A DNA stretch of 64,000 nucleotides from Bidens hawaiensis. Taxonomy: Eukaryota; Streptophyta; Magnoliopsida; Asterales; Asteraceae. The notes under the pieces are model-generated. The model ran no database searches, was not told the origin of the DNA, and worked only from the letters and a program-made list of their open reading frames with translations. The stretch lies in contig JAIQDT010000301.1 of assembly GCA_021521415.1 (NCBI GenBank), forward strand, positions 806,001-870,000, read 5' to 3'. The position numbers were made by a program, and so were the translations under genes. The number at the start of each line of letters is the position of its first letter. Position 1 is the stretch's first letter. Positions 9,721 to 22,911 of the stretch are shown one piece after another.

Positions 9721-12700
9721 TGAACAAGCAAGGCCAAAGACCATAGCTTACATGCTGACCCAGGAACAAGCCAAGCAAATTCCAGTCGTTGTCACAGGTA
9801 CGTTTCTAGTAAACGTTATTTCTGCTTCTGTATTATTTGATTCGGGTGCTAATAGAAGTTTTGTAGCTACAACATTTAGTAATTTAGCTAAAATGAAATG
9901 TTGCCGAGTGCTTGAAACCATTATAGTAGAAACCGCTAGTGACACCTCGTTTAAAATAATGAAAATGGTTAAAGATGGTAAGGTAGAGTAAGAGGGACGT
10001 AAGTTCCCTGTTACTTTGTATGTGATGACCTTAGGAGGGTTCGATGTGGTTTTTGGAATGGATTGGTGATCTGAGTTTGAAACTCAGATAGTGTGTAAGA
10101 GTAGGATAACAAGGTTAAATTCCTTGGATGGTAGTACGGTGACGGTTTATAGTGAGAAGGAAAGTTCAGGGCCTAATGTAATTTCGATGACAAAGGCCGG
10201 AGGTTTGTTACAACGAGGGTGTGATGCCTACCTGGCGTATGTTGTCAACCCTACGGCCGAAAAGAAAGAAATAAAAGATGTCCCGATTGTGTGCGACTAC
10301 CCAGAATTATTCCCTGAGGATCTTCCGGGGTTACCACCAGAACGAGAGATAGAATTCTAGATAGATTTAATACCAGGAGCCCAGCCCGTTGCGAAAGCAC
10401 CTTACCGCCTAGCTCCGTCCGAGATGAAAGAACTGATGTCCCAGCTACAAGAACTCCTCGACAAAGGTTTTATAAGACCAAGTGTTTCCTCGCGGGGCGC
10501 ACCAGTGTTATTCGTTAAGAAGAAGGATAGAAGTTTGAGAATGTGCATCGACTATCTAGTTGAACAAGCTTACGGTAAAAAATAGATATCAGTTGCCACG
10601 GATTGATGATTTGTTTGACCAACTGCAAGGTTCAAGTTGGTTCTCCTGAATAGATCTTAGATCAGGCTATTACCAGCTGAAAGTGAAAGAGGCAGACATC
10701 CCTAAAACAGTGTTTCGGACGTGGTACGGATACTACGAGTTCCTCGTGATGTCGTTTGGTCTAACAAATGCTTCTGCAGCATTTATGGACATGAAGAATA
10801 GAGTGTGTCGGCCGATGTTGGATAAATCAGTTATCGTTTTCATTGATGATATCTTGATTTATTCAAAGAGTGAGTCTGAACATGTCGGGCATTTGAGGGA
10901 AGTGTTGGAGGTTCTGAAGGAGGAGAAATTGATGCTAAGTTTTCTAAATGCGCATTCTGGTTACGAGAAGTGCAATTTCTAGGTCACGTGATCAATCCTG
11001 AGGGATTACCGTGGACCCAGCTAAGATCGAGTTGATAATGAATTTGAAGACTCCGCAGATGCCGACTGACATATGAAGCTTCTTAGGGTTCGCTGGCTAC
11101 TATAGGAGATTCATCGAAGGCTTCTCCATGATAGCCGCACCGTTGACCGGTATGACTCGAAAGTCGATAGTATTCAGTTGGGGTAAGTTTCAAGAAGAAG
11201 CTTTTGAGGAATTAAATAAAAGACTCACGCAAGCTCCAATACTTTCTTTACCCGATGGTGACGAGGATTTGGTTGTTTGTACTGATGCTTCGCATCATGG
11301 GTCAGGTTGCGTGTTGATGCAACAAGGAAAAGTGATAGCTTCTACGTCCAGACAGTTGAAAGTTCACGAGAGTACTTATTGGACGCATGATTTAGAGCTA
11401 GTAGCAGTAGTACATGCTCTCAAGATATGGAGACATTATCTGTATGGTACTAGGTGCACCATTTACATATATCATAAAAGTTTAAAGTATTTATTGGAAC
11501 ATAAATAATTGAATATGAGGCAAAGGAGATGGTTAGAGTTGATAAAGGACTACGACTGTGATATCAAGTACTACCCTAGAAAGGCTAATGTGGTCGTCGA
11601 CGCGCTAATCCGTAAAAATGAGGAAGTCCTTGCAACTGTAAAGTCGTATAAGTTGATTGTTAGCTCAGATCTCTTTGAAGAAATCATCAAGGCACAGTCT
11701 GAGGTGCTTGTAGATAGTAAACTAATGAAGAAGGAAAGAATTGTTGGGCAACAAGACGAACTGAGGGAAAACATTCATGGTGTTAAGATTAGATTTGACA
11801 GTATGTGGATTCCACGCCATGGGGATCTCAGAGGTCGAATCTTAGATGAATCTCACAAGTCGAGGTACTCGATTCATCCAGGATCCACCAAAATGTATCA
11901 GGATTTTAAAAGAGACTACTGGTGGCCAGGAATGAAGAATGATGTGGTAGATTATGATAGTAATTGCTCAACTTGTTTACAAGTCAAAGCTGAGCATCAT
12001 AAGCCTTATGGGAACATGCGGCCTCTAGAGATACCAGAATGGAAATGGGAGCACATCACCATGGATTTCATAACTAAGCTACCTTGTACAGCTAAGCATC
12101 ACAATACCATCTGGGTGATTGTGGACCGTTTGACCAAAAGTGCTCACTTTCTGCCTATACGAGAGGCTATCTCGTTAGAAACGTTAGCAAGTTTGTTTAT
12201 AAAAGAGGTTGTGACTAAGAATGGATTGCCATTGTCGATTGTGTCTGATAGAGATACCCGATTTACTTCAAGATTCTGGAAGAAGTTCCATGAAGCTATG
12301 GGAACAAGATTGAACATCGGTACGGTGTATCATCCTCAAACAGATGGACAGTCTGAAAGGATGATTCAAACCTTGAGGATATGCTACGTGTTTGTGTATT
12401 AGACTTTGGAGGAAGTTGGGATGATCATCTACATCTGGCAGAATTCTCCTATAACAACAGTTACCATTCAATTATTGGTATGCCGCCATTTGAGATGTTA
12501 TACGGTAGTCGTTGTAGAACTTCTGTATGTTGGGGAGAGATTGGTCAGAAAGAGCTTGGAAGTTTGGAAGTTGTTCAAGAAACCTCGACACAGTTCGATC
12601 AGATTAAGGCAAGAATGATAGCTGCTCAAGATAGATAGAAGTCATATGCTGATAGGCGGCTTTAACATTGGCGATAATGTGATGCCCAAGGTCTCTCCTT

Positions 12701-13086
12701 GGAAAAGAATTATCCGTTTTAGAAAGAGGGGAAAGTTGAGTCCGACGTACATTGGACCGTTTAGGATTATGGCTCGTGTGGGTGAAGTGGCTTACAAGCT
12801 AGATTTACTTGAGGAGTTAGAAGGAATTTATTCAACCTTCCATGTTTATCATCTGAGAAAATGTCTAGCTGATGACACGTCTCATGTGCCATTAGTAGAT
12901 ATTGAGGTTGATGAACGATTAAACTACATCGAGCAACCGGTAGAGATAGTTGATCGCAAGGAGAAGAAACTTCGTCACAAGGTTATACCTTTAATGAAAG
13001 TGATATCGAAGCATCGCAAATGATCGGATGCTACATGGGAAGCTGAGGATGAGATACGCAAGTTTTACCCTAATTTTTTTGAGTAA
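9721..13086 (+). pseudogene. Tekay pol: protease, RT, RNase H, integrase, chromodomain
   Basis: Protease has LFDSGANRSF near 9838. In-frame stops lie at 9989, 10067, 10358 and 10647. Reverse transcriptase begins near 10361 ([13 protein letters not shown]) with a disrupted CIDY motif near 10555 and catalytic FIDDILIYS near 10840. RNase H has [12 protein letters not shown], but the usual Asp in YTDHKSLKY is replaced (YIYHKSLKY). Integrase has the HHCC region (CSTCLQVK), MDFITKLP, SDRDTRF and SERMIQTL, giving an intact DDE triad before a frameshift near 12375. The end reads KLRHKVIPLMKV, stop, SDATWEAEDEIR, the chromodomain-like tail. Several frameshifts (about 10930, 12640-12720) confirm it is dead. 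Confidence 0.85.
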
Positions 13087-13115
13087 TAGTTAGGTTTCCG
13101 GGATGAAACCTCTTT

Positions 13116-13129
13116 AAGGAGGGAAGACT
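13116..13129 (+). other. Tekay polypurine tract
   Basis: AAGGAGGGAAGACT immediately precedes the 3' LTR, the expected plus-strand primer position. Confidence 0.75.
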
Positions 13130-15808
13130 TGTAACATCCTAAATTTTATAATATTAAATAAAGGAAAGTTATGATTGTGAAACGTGTGTTAATATTTAAT
13201 TAAGATTAAATATAATAAGGAGTATGGACTTGGGTGGGGAAATATGGAATAAGTGATGGGATGGGCCTTAGGTCCATGGGCTTAAGAGAGTCTAAGTACT
13301 CCCTTAAACCTCCCTCAAACCCTAAAACCCTCATTTCTCTCCATCTTATTCTCTACACACTCAAAACACACAGATACAAACACTCTCATACGACCGTGAG
13401 CTTAGGAAGGGACCCAAGACCAAAAACCAAGATAAAGATTGATAGATCTTGGATATTTAAGTAAGATACAAGACTATTGATCCTAACCAAGCTAAACCAT
13501 AACCAAGAAATGAGTAAAGGTATGTTCTTGATCTTTAAAGTTTATGTTTTTATGAACGGTTAGCCATGAAACTTAAACCTAGAGTAGATCGGGTATAAAC
13601 GAACAGTAAAGTTATAAACTTGATGTTTAAAATGAACTTAACAAACACGTGGATATGAAAGGCTCGTAAGAAACCCTAGATCTAGCCTTAAAAGTTTTGG
13701 ACCATAAAAGTTCAAGCTTTATGGTCACTCGGATCAAGTTTTGGCCGAAAACGGTTAAGGAAACATTTATGGGGTAAATACCGAGCCATAATAAGGTGTT
13801 AGGGTTGAAACGAGTAAAGATAATGATAGAAAAGGACCAACCTGTGACCAAATTATTCAGCTCGTTCGATTACAGTTACCATAATCGATTACAAGGCCAG
13901 AATTCTAGTACAATGCTTAAATCGATTATATGATGGTTCGATTACATTGCATACACTTGATTAAAATGAGACGATCGATTACTTCTATACATTCGATTAC
14001 AAAGCTATACTCACATACAACAAGACTCGATTACATTGAAAGGATTCGATTACATGGCTTAAGTTCGATTACAATGGCATGGCTCGCTTACATGCTCACA
14101 TTCGAATACAATTGTAGGACTTGAATACATTTGATGAACTCACATGAAAAGTATAACTCGATTACCATCTTAAACTAGCATACGTTGAAGTTCGATTACA
14201 AAATAGAAAGCCGATTTCATCCACGAACTCGCTTACAATATGAAACTCGATTACAAGTAGGAACTCGATTACATAAACCATTCGCATACAACATGGATAC
14301 TCGCATACCTTTTTATAGTCGATTACTTTAATGTTCCGAATACAAACCTAAAGTTCGATTACGTTGCATGATCGGATACATGTGGCTTACTCGAATACTC
14401 ATGCATGTTCTATCACATATAAAACCCGAACACATTATACCCGCATACATGGATATATTTGCATACATGCTTATACTGTATGCTCATCCAAATATCTAAT
14501 GTGAATCATACACCTTACACATGTATTCGAATGAGTCAAGTAACCCGAACACAATATATATATATATATAGGTATGATAGTATTCATGGAAACACTCGAA
14601 TACAAAAGAAAGAAAAGAATACTAAAGAGAGGAGGGACACTCTGTAATTGAATGCATGAGGGTTTAAGAATAAAATATTCTAAGTAAAATGCAATCTAAA
14701 ACGAGACCATTAGATTAGACCAGACTTAGCCATTTTGGCTGAAATATGAATAATGTGCATAGTATATATATCGATACGTATAATTAATGTACAGTCAGCC
14801 GATCTCAATTAAGGAAGGAAATAACAGTAAACGGATAACGTAACAGGATGTAGGTGAGTTTCTAGCCCCATTTCCTTGTTATGTTTTCAGGGCTGCGTGC
14901 ATACTCAATGTTAATGTTAATACACTTACCTTAAATGGTAAGTGTATGTCTTAATGATGAATGTGATAGTTATGTTTATATTATGAATGAATGTTTGACA
15001 GTACGTGAATGATCTTCGGATATTGCACGTATTGTTAAGGAAGGTAATGTGTGGTAAGTATGAAATGAGTATGCGAAAGAAAGTATATGTGAATATTGCG
15101 TGTATGATAAGTATGTATGAATGTTATAATATAAATTATAAAGAAATGTAATGTATGGTTGTATGGTAATGAAAGGGAACCGGGCCCTAATAATACTCGA
15201 AGCAAGAGGGAGCGAACCCTAATAATATTCGAGGCAAGAGGGAACCGGGCCCTAATAATACTCGAGGTTAGAGGGAACCGAACCCTAATAAATTCAAGGC
15301 AAGAGGGAACCGGACCCTAATAATATTCGAGGCAAGAGGGAACCGGGCCCTAATAATACTCGAGGAATGTTGGGCGTAATGCCCTTTAAAACGTAAGGTA
15401 TGAAAATGAAGGAAAAAAATGTGAAGGCAAGTGAGTGTATAATGAATGAATGTAAGAAGGTATAAAGTATGAACGAAAGTGTGAAATTGTGAATGTGTTG
15501 TATGTTATATGATTAACTAGAACTCACTCAGCGTAGCTAACTTTTAGTATGCACACAGGTAAGTAGGATGAGACAGTTGGCTTGAAGAGGGATACATGGC
15601 AAGTTGAATAAAGAGGCTAGCATCCGAAAACTCAGTTGTTTATGTTTGAATCAAAAAGACATGTTTTATATTGTTTTAAATGGTGACTTATGTAATGAAT
15701 GGTTGACTTTAGTATTATTCCGCGAAAGTTTTTAATTAACTCTGATTTGAAGAACTGTGTTTATGAGTAAATTCAACGTCCAAAGTAGGGCACCGGTAAC
15801 GAGGTCTT

Positions 15809-15811
<3 letters not shown>
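13130..15811 (+). repeat. Tekay 3' LTR
   Basis: Starts TGTAACATCC and ends GAGGTCTTACA. It is collinear with the 5' LTR, carries the 18-bp array (about 13866-14470), an AT run near 14551 and a shorter 33-bp minisatellite (15170-15366). The TATA box position reads TCTAAGTA. Confidence 0.9.
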
Positions 15812-15853
<42 letters not shown>

Positions 15854-16241
15854 ATGTTCACCTACATTTTAATCTTAATATAAGAACATAGGAAATAATA
15901 CCAATTTATAAAAAAATGTTAATGTAAGAAACAATACCACCTACAGTACCAATATACATAAACAATGGTTTGTAATAATAAAGAAAAAAAACCTAAAAAT
16001 TACAACAAAAGAATCAAAATTAAGAACAAAATAATAATAGAAAATACCAACAAATACTTATTACATCAAAAGACAAAATCTAATAATAACAACAATATAT
16101 AATTTAACAAATACTTATAACATCTCATAATAAAAAATTAGCAAATACGAACAAAAAATAACAACAAACACCTATAAAAATAAACCTAATAATAACAACA
16201 AATTGGTTCTCATTGTTTTCATGTTAAAAATAAAATATATT

Positions 16242-16305
<64 letters not shown>

Positions 16306-19300
16306 CCACATCAGATTGTCTTATCTTTAAAGTAAGATATCTTATAAATATAATATAAACCACTTGTCTTATCTTTAGTGGAGGTTATGAAGTTATGCAT
16401 ATCTTTCTTTAATTTCATGGAATAACATAACTTAAAAATAATGTGTTATTCCCACATTTAATCACCATAGCACGCTTATTTCATGTTTTTACCAATTAAT
16501 TGTTAAACTAAATTAAGGGGAGTTTTAACGAAGATGATACATTTTTATCCTTGATCATCACTATAAAAATATAAGAACCTAAAAATATTGTTTTTAATTT
16601 ATGCTTTTAAATTTCTTTTAATATTTACTTGTCAAACCAAAACTACTATGATATTTGATTCCGGTTAAAATAAATACATGTAAAAATCAAACAAGTGTGT
16701 TCGTGGATCGATATTCGGTTCTTACATATGCTTTACTACATATACGATAGATACAGTTGCTTATTTGCGTGTGGTTTAGTTAAGATAAAAATTATTTTTA
16801 TAAATTTAAAATTGGACATTATGTGAAACAAACTATTGAAAATCTCAACAACTTTTCTACTTAATTTCACGCACACCAACCATCTTTGTATGCCAAACAC
16901 CTCAGCTTACAAAAAGATCAAACTAAAAAAAAGAACAAACAACCCACCAATAAACGAAACACACATTAACTATCAATTCCAAATGCAAATAACCCACCAT
17001 CGGTCTAATCTTTCCAACAAAACTTATTTTATATAGGCTTAGACTTGTTTGTGCACACAGTAAACTAAGTTGCAACGTCAAGAGAGATCTTTTGGGTAGT
17101 TAGCAGATTATCAATAAAGTTTCATGCTTTGCCAACCAACATAATGGAGGGTTAAAGAGGCATGTAAATGGTCGAAGAAGACCACCAACATAACTCAATA
17201 AACATTTTCAAACAGCAACATAATTAAACCTTTGATATATTGGATTTTAACCACAATGTACACACATAAAACCACTAATGGAAGGTTAATAACCGTACAA
17301 ACACTTCACTAGCATGTACAAATCAAATAAGCACATAGCAAACCAACAATCAAATTTATATACTTAAATTTATCAATGTCAGTGGTGCATATAATTCAGC
17401 TGAGAAAAATGGATGCTAAAATGACAAACGAAGGCTCGGATCTGTAGCAAGGTAACTTGTTTTTGCCCCAATCCACCATGGTTGCAATCGCAGTTGCATA
17501 ACAATTGCCATATGGATTGGCAAGCCAAGATGCAGATTGATTCTTTAAAGTCTGATTTTGCTCAGACTATATCCAATCATCACTGCCTTATAACCAGCAA
17601 CCCTATACCCTTACTGTAATATCACTCTGCCAACAATCATCACCACCACCATCACGCCAACACCGCCAAGGGTTCCCAAATTGAACCCGGCAACGTCAAT
17701 TACGCTCATCGGGCCACCTCACAACCACACCACTGCCAAAAATCCAAAATTAAGATCCCTAACAACCCAATTGATTTTTCTAAACCATGAACAACTCATT
17801 AGAGTAAAAAAAAAACCTAATAACCAAAACACATCACCCTACTAGTCCATCGGCGTACAAACATCACCATTGACATAAGCAATGTAAAAACATCACAAAA
17901 GCATGGTACAACTCACACTGAACATACTTAGATGAAAATGCTAATGTATAAATGCTTAGATAAATAAGGTTTCATACTTGTCATTAATAGAAGTATGTGT
18001 ACATCTACAAAGTGCATAAATTCAAATTGTGTATGTGTACATAAAAACAAATCTAGAAATCAAACTTAAAAGATTAATCTCAAATAACTTACCAAAGGCA
18101 AACCCATGGAGGTTCAATAGAATAGCAAGCAAAACACTACAGTCAAAGGCGATTTGGGGTATTATACCAGAAACCCTAACCAACGCCAAACCTAGCACTG
18201 TAAATGAATCGAACAAAGACGAACAAGACCTTGTTCATGTTCGTTCGTTAAGGAAATAATTTGTTCACGAACGTTTCACGAACACTTACCAAATGAGATT
18301 TTATGTCCGTGTTCGTTTATTAAGGAAATGAATGTGTTTACGAACACAAATAAAATCGGCAAAGCCTAGAAATTGAGAACGATATATTCTTCAACGTAAA
18401 TAATAAAAGCATGTAAACAAATTGAACGAGCATGAACAAGGGTACATTAGTGTTCGTTCATTTAACAATAATCGAACACGAACGCTTAACCGAACGAATA
18501 TTTAAGTTTTTGTTCGTTTATTTAAAAAATGAACACTTGTGTTCCTTTTTGTTCGTTTAACATAATTGAACAAATATAAACGAACATAAATGAACACAAA
18601 CAAACATAAATGAACACAAATTAGCAAATAAAAAACTTTTAAGTAGATAACTTATCCAAAAAAATAATTATTTATTTATTTTCTATTAACATGTAACATT
18701 TGTCAATTTTTCGTATTCGTATTTGTATTTGTTTTTGTTAAACCGACCCATTTAGTCGTTTCAGTATATTCGTATTTGAAAGTTATCGATTTATATAAAT
18801 TTCAATGATTAAAGTTTGTTTTCGTTCACTTCCTATTCGTATTGTTCAATTAACGGATCTCCGAGCTTTAAAAAGGTATAAAATAATCAAAGTTTAAAAA
18901 CTATACGAGTATAAAACGTAAATGAATAAAAAATATTAAAGTATACGAAGTTTGATCAAGTTTGGTATATTTACTAAGTTCAAGGGGTTAAAGAATAAAT
19001 AAATTTTAAAATCAGTTTCTATATATTTATAAAGTACAGGGGGAATGTAAATTTAATATAATAATATTAATATAAATTATCCCAACCCATCTCCGTCACC
19101 GTTTTTCAGATCGGAGTTCAGTCCGGCTGATTCCGGCGCCGGAAACACATAAACACGACTGTTCGAGCTCCGTTTCAACCCGTTAATCCCAACCAAACGA
19201 CGTCTCCACACCTCCTAAACATTATTATCTTATTTATTTCATCATTTACGAACCAAATTAACTCGTAATTAATCTAAACCCGTCAGAATTTCTATTAAAA

Positions 19301-19639
19301 CGCAATAACTCGTAATTAACTTTTAACGACCCAATTAAAAGTATAAATAGGATTTTAAACTTCGTTCAAACGTTCTGCAACCATTGTATTATACAAACGA
19401 ACCTTTGGTAACCACTAAATTGCTCACCCACATCCGATTCCGGTCAACCCGTCGTCCACCCACTTTCCAACACCATCTAAGGTAATTGTTACATGGATTT
19501 GATTCGTTTTAACCCGACAAACAAAACCCTAACTCTAAATTAACAAACATAAAATAGTTTATAATGATTGAACATCTAGGGTTTTATGAGGAAGAAGATG
19601 AATTTGATAATCTATTTTTAAATTACTGTTTCCATCTTT
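15812..19639. other. AT-rich intergenic DNA
   Basis: AT microsatellites at 15812-15849 and about 16243-16302 bracket 400 bp of A-rich sequence. The rest has short open frames only, without protein signatures. A denser GC patch at 17570-17800 (CATCACCACCACCATCACGCC) has no sustained frame. I see no supportable gene. Confidence 0.6.
18222..18615. repeat. GTTCGTT / AACGAAC-rich repeat
   Basis: Dense alternation of TGTTCGTTTATT-like and GAACACGAACG-like words in both orientations, giving many short inverted repeats. Such blocks are common in plant transposon remnants. No element boundaries can be set. Confidence 0.5.
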
Positions 19640-19725
19640 TAACAATAGAAAGTGTTTGGTCCAGTGGTTTTGTCTGAGTTGTGTGGTCATGGAGACCGGG
19701 TTCGAACCCGGGTCACAACAAACCC
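19640..19725 (+). repeat. tRNA-derived SINE-like head
   Basis: A-box-like TGGTCCAGTGG at 19657-19667 and B box GGTTCGAACCC at 19699-19709. The B box sits in a perfect T-arm (CCGGG, loop TTCGAAC, CCCGG). The spacing fits an internal RNA polymerase III promoter. The 5' half does not fold as a normal tRNA and no CCA-proximal acceptor pairing is evident, so a SINE head or tRNA pseudogene is more likely than a working tRNA. SINE body and tail are not clear. Confidence 0.5.
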
Positions 19726-20832
19726 ATGTTATTTATTTTTAAAACCATTTTTATTAATTATAATAAATCATATATATATATATATAAATCGTTTCAAAAT
19801 CAATAAAATTATTTTTATGGTTAAATAAAAGTTGTCTTAATTTCCGTTAGCAATTTTGTTCAAGAATCAACTTTTACAAACCCGGCAATACTCGTTAAAA
19901 CTCGTAAAGTCAATATATAGATAATATATATATATATATTCATTGTAGTTTTATAAATTCTAAATCAACGAACACCGGTAACGCTAAAATCCCGTAACAT
20001 TATTATAGACTAATTTAGTATAAAACCTATAAATAATATTATAAAAATAAATCGTCAAAATCCATTACACTTTAATATTTCAATACAATAAAATAAGTAA
20101 AGGTATATAAACAAACTATAATGCATGAACCTTAAAACCAACCTTTATTTTCCATTATTTAGTTAGTAATTATAGTGTTTATTATTTTAGTTCGCGAGAT
20201 TCGATCGTTCAATTTCATATAACGCGCTTTGCGTTTCGTTTCCAAGTTGTCCTACCAATTTCAAAGGTGAGTTTCTCACACCCCCCCCCCCCCCCTTTTA
20301 CTCTTTTATTGTTTTGGGGGTAGCATATGTATCCTACAAAAACCCAATTGTTTATGATTTTGCTTACAAACGACAATTCATACATGGACTTGTGTGCTTA
20401 CTTGTTACTTGCTCAATATTACTTGCTCATGGATTACTTCAATATAGTATGATCATACGCCCCCCCCCCCCTTTTGCACTCAAGACCTGTTGTTATGAGT
20501 CGAAAAGGGCCTCATTAATCGAGTACATTGGTGCACAATCCCAACTGGAAAGGACCTTATTTGTTTTCACGGGTTTCATGGAATTGTATGATTTTTATTT
20601 ATTATATAAAAACTGTGGGAACTCACCAACTATTAAGTTAGTTGACATTATTTTAAACATATGTTACAGGTATGCTTATTAGAGGATGAAACAAGAGAAG
20701 ACACTAGACATAGGATTATCAGTAATAAAGTGTTTGACTTGTTTATTTCCTTTTAATTTTCTTATTTGCAAAAGTACTTGTTATTTGGATCATCAATGAA
20801 ATAATGATAATATTGTCACTTAATAGTGTCAC
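19726..20832. other. intergenic, possible LTR relic, two poly-C runs
   Basis: The segment TTTCAAAGGTGAGTTTCTCAC followed by a long C run and CCTTTTACTC resembles the interior of chromovirus LTRs, but I cannot find termini. C homopolymers occur near 20281 and 20461. An open frame at 20314-20682 has no recognisable motifs and includes poly-C translation, so I do not call it a gene. Confidence 0.35.
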
Positions 20833-21054
20833 ATGTGTTTTGGGCAATCTGTACGTCACATCCCGGGAAAGTTGAAATCCCGATGGTCGGGACCATTCAC
20901 GGTCACTGAGGTTTTCCCGTATGGCACGATTGAGATAAAAGACCGAAGCGGGAAGTTTAAGATGAACGGCCATAGATTGAAGCACTACATTGGAGAGCCG
21001 ATAACTGATCAGACAGTCGAGGTGTTCTACCTTGACTCATTCACCAAGGAATAG
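20833..21054 (+). pseudogene. Athila integrase C-terminal fragment
   Basis: Reads GKLKSRWSGPFTVTEVFPYG then FKMNGHRLKHYIGEP, the GPY/F module at the end of Ty3/gypsy integrases. It corresponds to [13 protein letters not shown] near 43780 in the minus-strand family. Homology begins near 20860; everything upstream in pol is absent. It is the 5' limit of an Athila 3' segment leading into the LTR at 22912. Confidence 0.75.
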
Positions 21055-22911
21055 TCGTGATGGATGCATCACTCGGGAGACAGCCCGAGTTGTAGAGTTT
21101 GTATTATGATTCTCTTTATTATCTGTTTTTATTTGTTTTATTTTTATTTTTATTTATAAAAACATAAAATACAAAAAAAAATATTTAATAAAAATCAAAA
21201 AATTAAAAAATTCAAAAACACAAAAATATGTTTATTTCTTATGTTTTTGTTTTCTGTTTTGTACGCCGCTACATGCGAGCGAGTTTGAGTTGTTACAGGT
21301 ATTATTATGCGCATGGTAGCTCTGATGGCGTTTTGGAACTGGTTCACCCGTGGTTGCGGCCGCGAATGAAATGCTATACGGTCGTTCGTTTGAGTCACAC
21401 ACAGCCGATGAAGAATCTGCATCTAAACCAGGGGAGTAACCCGTTCTCTATTTTTAATTTCTGTTCTTTAAAGTTTTTAATTTTATGCTTTACGTTTTAT
21501 TTTTATTTTACTTCTTTTCCTTGTGCTCATCGAGGACGATTTCGTTCTAAGTGTGAGGATGGGAATTTATTTTACTTAGTTGTAGAAAAAAAAAAGAAAA
21601 AAATAAATTATAAAAAAAGAAAAAAATTAAAAAAATTTAAAAAAATAAAAAAGTTTTCACTTGTTTTTCGTTTTCGTACGTTGTTCAATGGTGAAAAAAA
21701 AATGTCCCTTGTTTTTAGTTTCTTTTGCATTAAAGTGGGAGATGATGATTTTATTCGGAAATCGGTTTTTCAAACTACTAATAATATGAGATAAATAAAA
21801 GAAAACGCACTTAACTTGGGATGTGTCGGTAGGCTCAGCCTTGAAAATGAAAGGGCAAATTTGATAAAACGGTTAAACGGAAATCTTTTGTGGGTAAATC
21901 GTTTTGTCCGTGGAAAATAAGCAATGAAAGGTCGGGCCATACTCAAGCCTCAAATTTTGGTATGAAAAATTGGAAATATCATGAGTTTTAAAAATCTGAA
22001 TACGTTATCATATGATGCTTGGGTAGGTTTAACGTTAGAGTATGCCGTGTAGCATGTGATATAAATTTTTAAAATGCTAGTTAGTGTTTTACACCTCATC
22101 GGCGTATGGTTTTATAACCTTAAATCCTGTATTGATGGGATGCTTCGGGTCCGGAGACCATGGGTCTGTATGCAATCTATTTAGCTGGGTATTCACAATT
22201 CCTAAGTGGGGTTGTGTATATTTAAAATAAAGCCAAAGAGCAAAACCCTTATAAGTCTATAAACATGATCACAAACAGTATGAAAGTACAAATACACTAC
22301 AGACTTGATCATCCACGCTGTTAGTCATGTGGGGTCCCCTTGCTCGCGTCTCATTACCATTAAGAAACGGACCACAAGGGACACGCTACATGTAAGCCCT
22401 ACAGATAAAATTTTGCATACTCACCTATGGTTATGGATTTGGGGTATTGCTTGATAACGGGGGTATGTCATGTTGTGGGGAGCACTGGCTATAAATAATT
22501 GAACCTTAATCATATCTAATGGCTGCTTGGTAGACTTTGATGCTTAAGCTTAGGTGGATAAACAATACCCTTGATCGTCTTAACTATTCATAAATATTGA
22601 GCAACAAAGTTTTAATTCTGCTAACTTTGAGGTTTAAGTCAAGTTGGGGTGGTCTGGTCCGGTAAAAGCAGAAAATAAGTGAGTCTTAATTGTGTAAACC
22701 ACTAAGTAATATTATTGTCGGATCTTATTTGTCCCGGTAAAGATTAAGGCATGGGTTTAGGTGGACAACAATATCGATGATCGCGGTTTTTGCGTTTTTC
22801 TGAGCTTTAAAATCTAACCTATATGTTTGATTTGACATTGATTTTCCGATTCTGATCCAACTGCAGTAAAATCTTTTTCAGGGACGAAAAAGTCTTAAGT
22901 GTGGGGATGTT
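21055..22911 (+). mobile_element. Athila 3' internal region (post-pol) with polypurine tract
   Basis: About 1.86 kb without a sustained ORF. A first PPT-like block (CATCGAGGACGA...TAAGTGTGAGGATGGGAA) lies near 21530-21565. The true polypurine tract AAGTGTGGGGATGTT is at about 22897-22911, directly before the LTR. A-rich stretches at 21580-21650 give a lysine-rich spurious frame. No env-like or ORF-1-like gene is visible here, unlike the minus-strand family. Confidence 0.65.

Larger units (their letters stand above)
5362..15811 (+). mobile_element. full-length Tekay-like chromovirus (Ty3/gypsy), inactive
   Basis: Two ~2.68-kb LTRs flank an internal region with a tRNA-iMet type primer binding site, gag with zinc knuckles, DSGA protease, reverse transcriptase, RNase H, integrase, a C-terminal chromodomain-like segment and a purine tract. 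A 5-bp ATATA flanks both ends but lies in AT repeat, so it is weak evidence. Long LTRs, domain order and the chromodomain point to the Tekay/Del chromovirus lineage. Many stops and frameshifts make it non-autonomous. The LTRs differ by several percent by eye, indicating an older insertion than the element at 51.7 kb. Confidence 0.9.

Noticed and set aside
19640..19725. functional tRNA gene
   Set aside because: The T-arm is good, but no acceptor stem or complete cloverleaf can be drawn.
20314..20682. 122-codon open frame with hydrophobic N-terminus
   Set aside because: Spans poly-C tracts, has no recognisable motif and no codon-level support in neighbouring sequence.
21228..21794. 188-codon frame ending in Lys-rich sequence
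   Set aside because: The basic part is an A-rich run in the Athila 3' untranslated region; no protein family signature.
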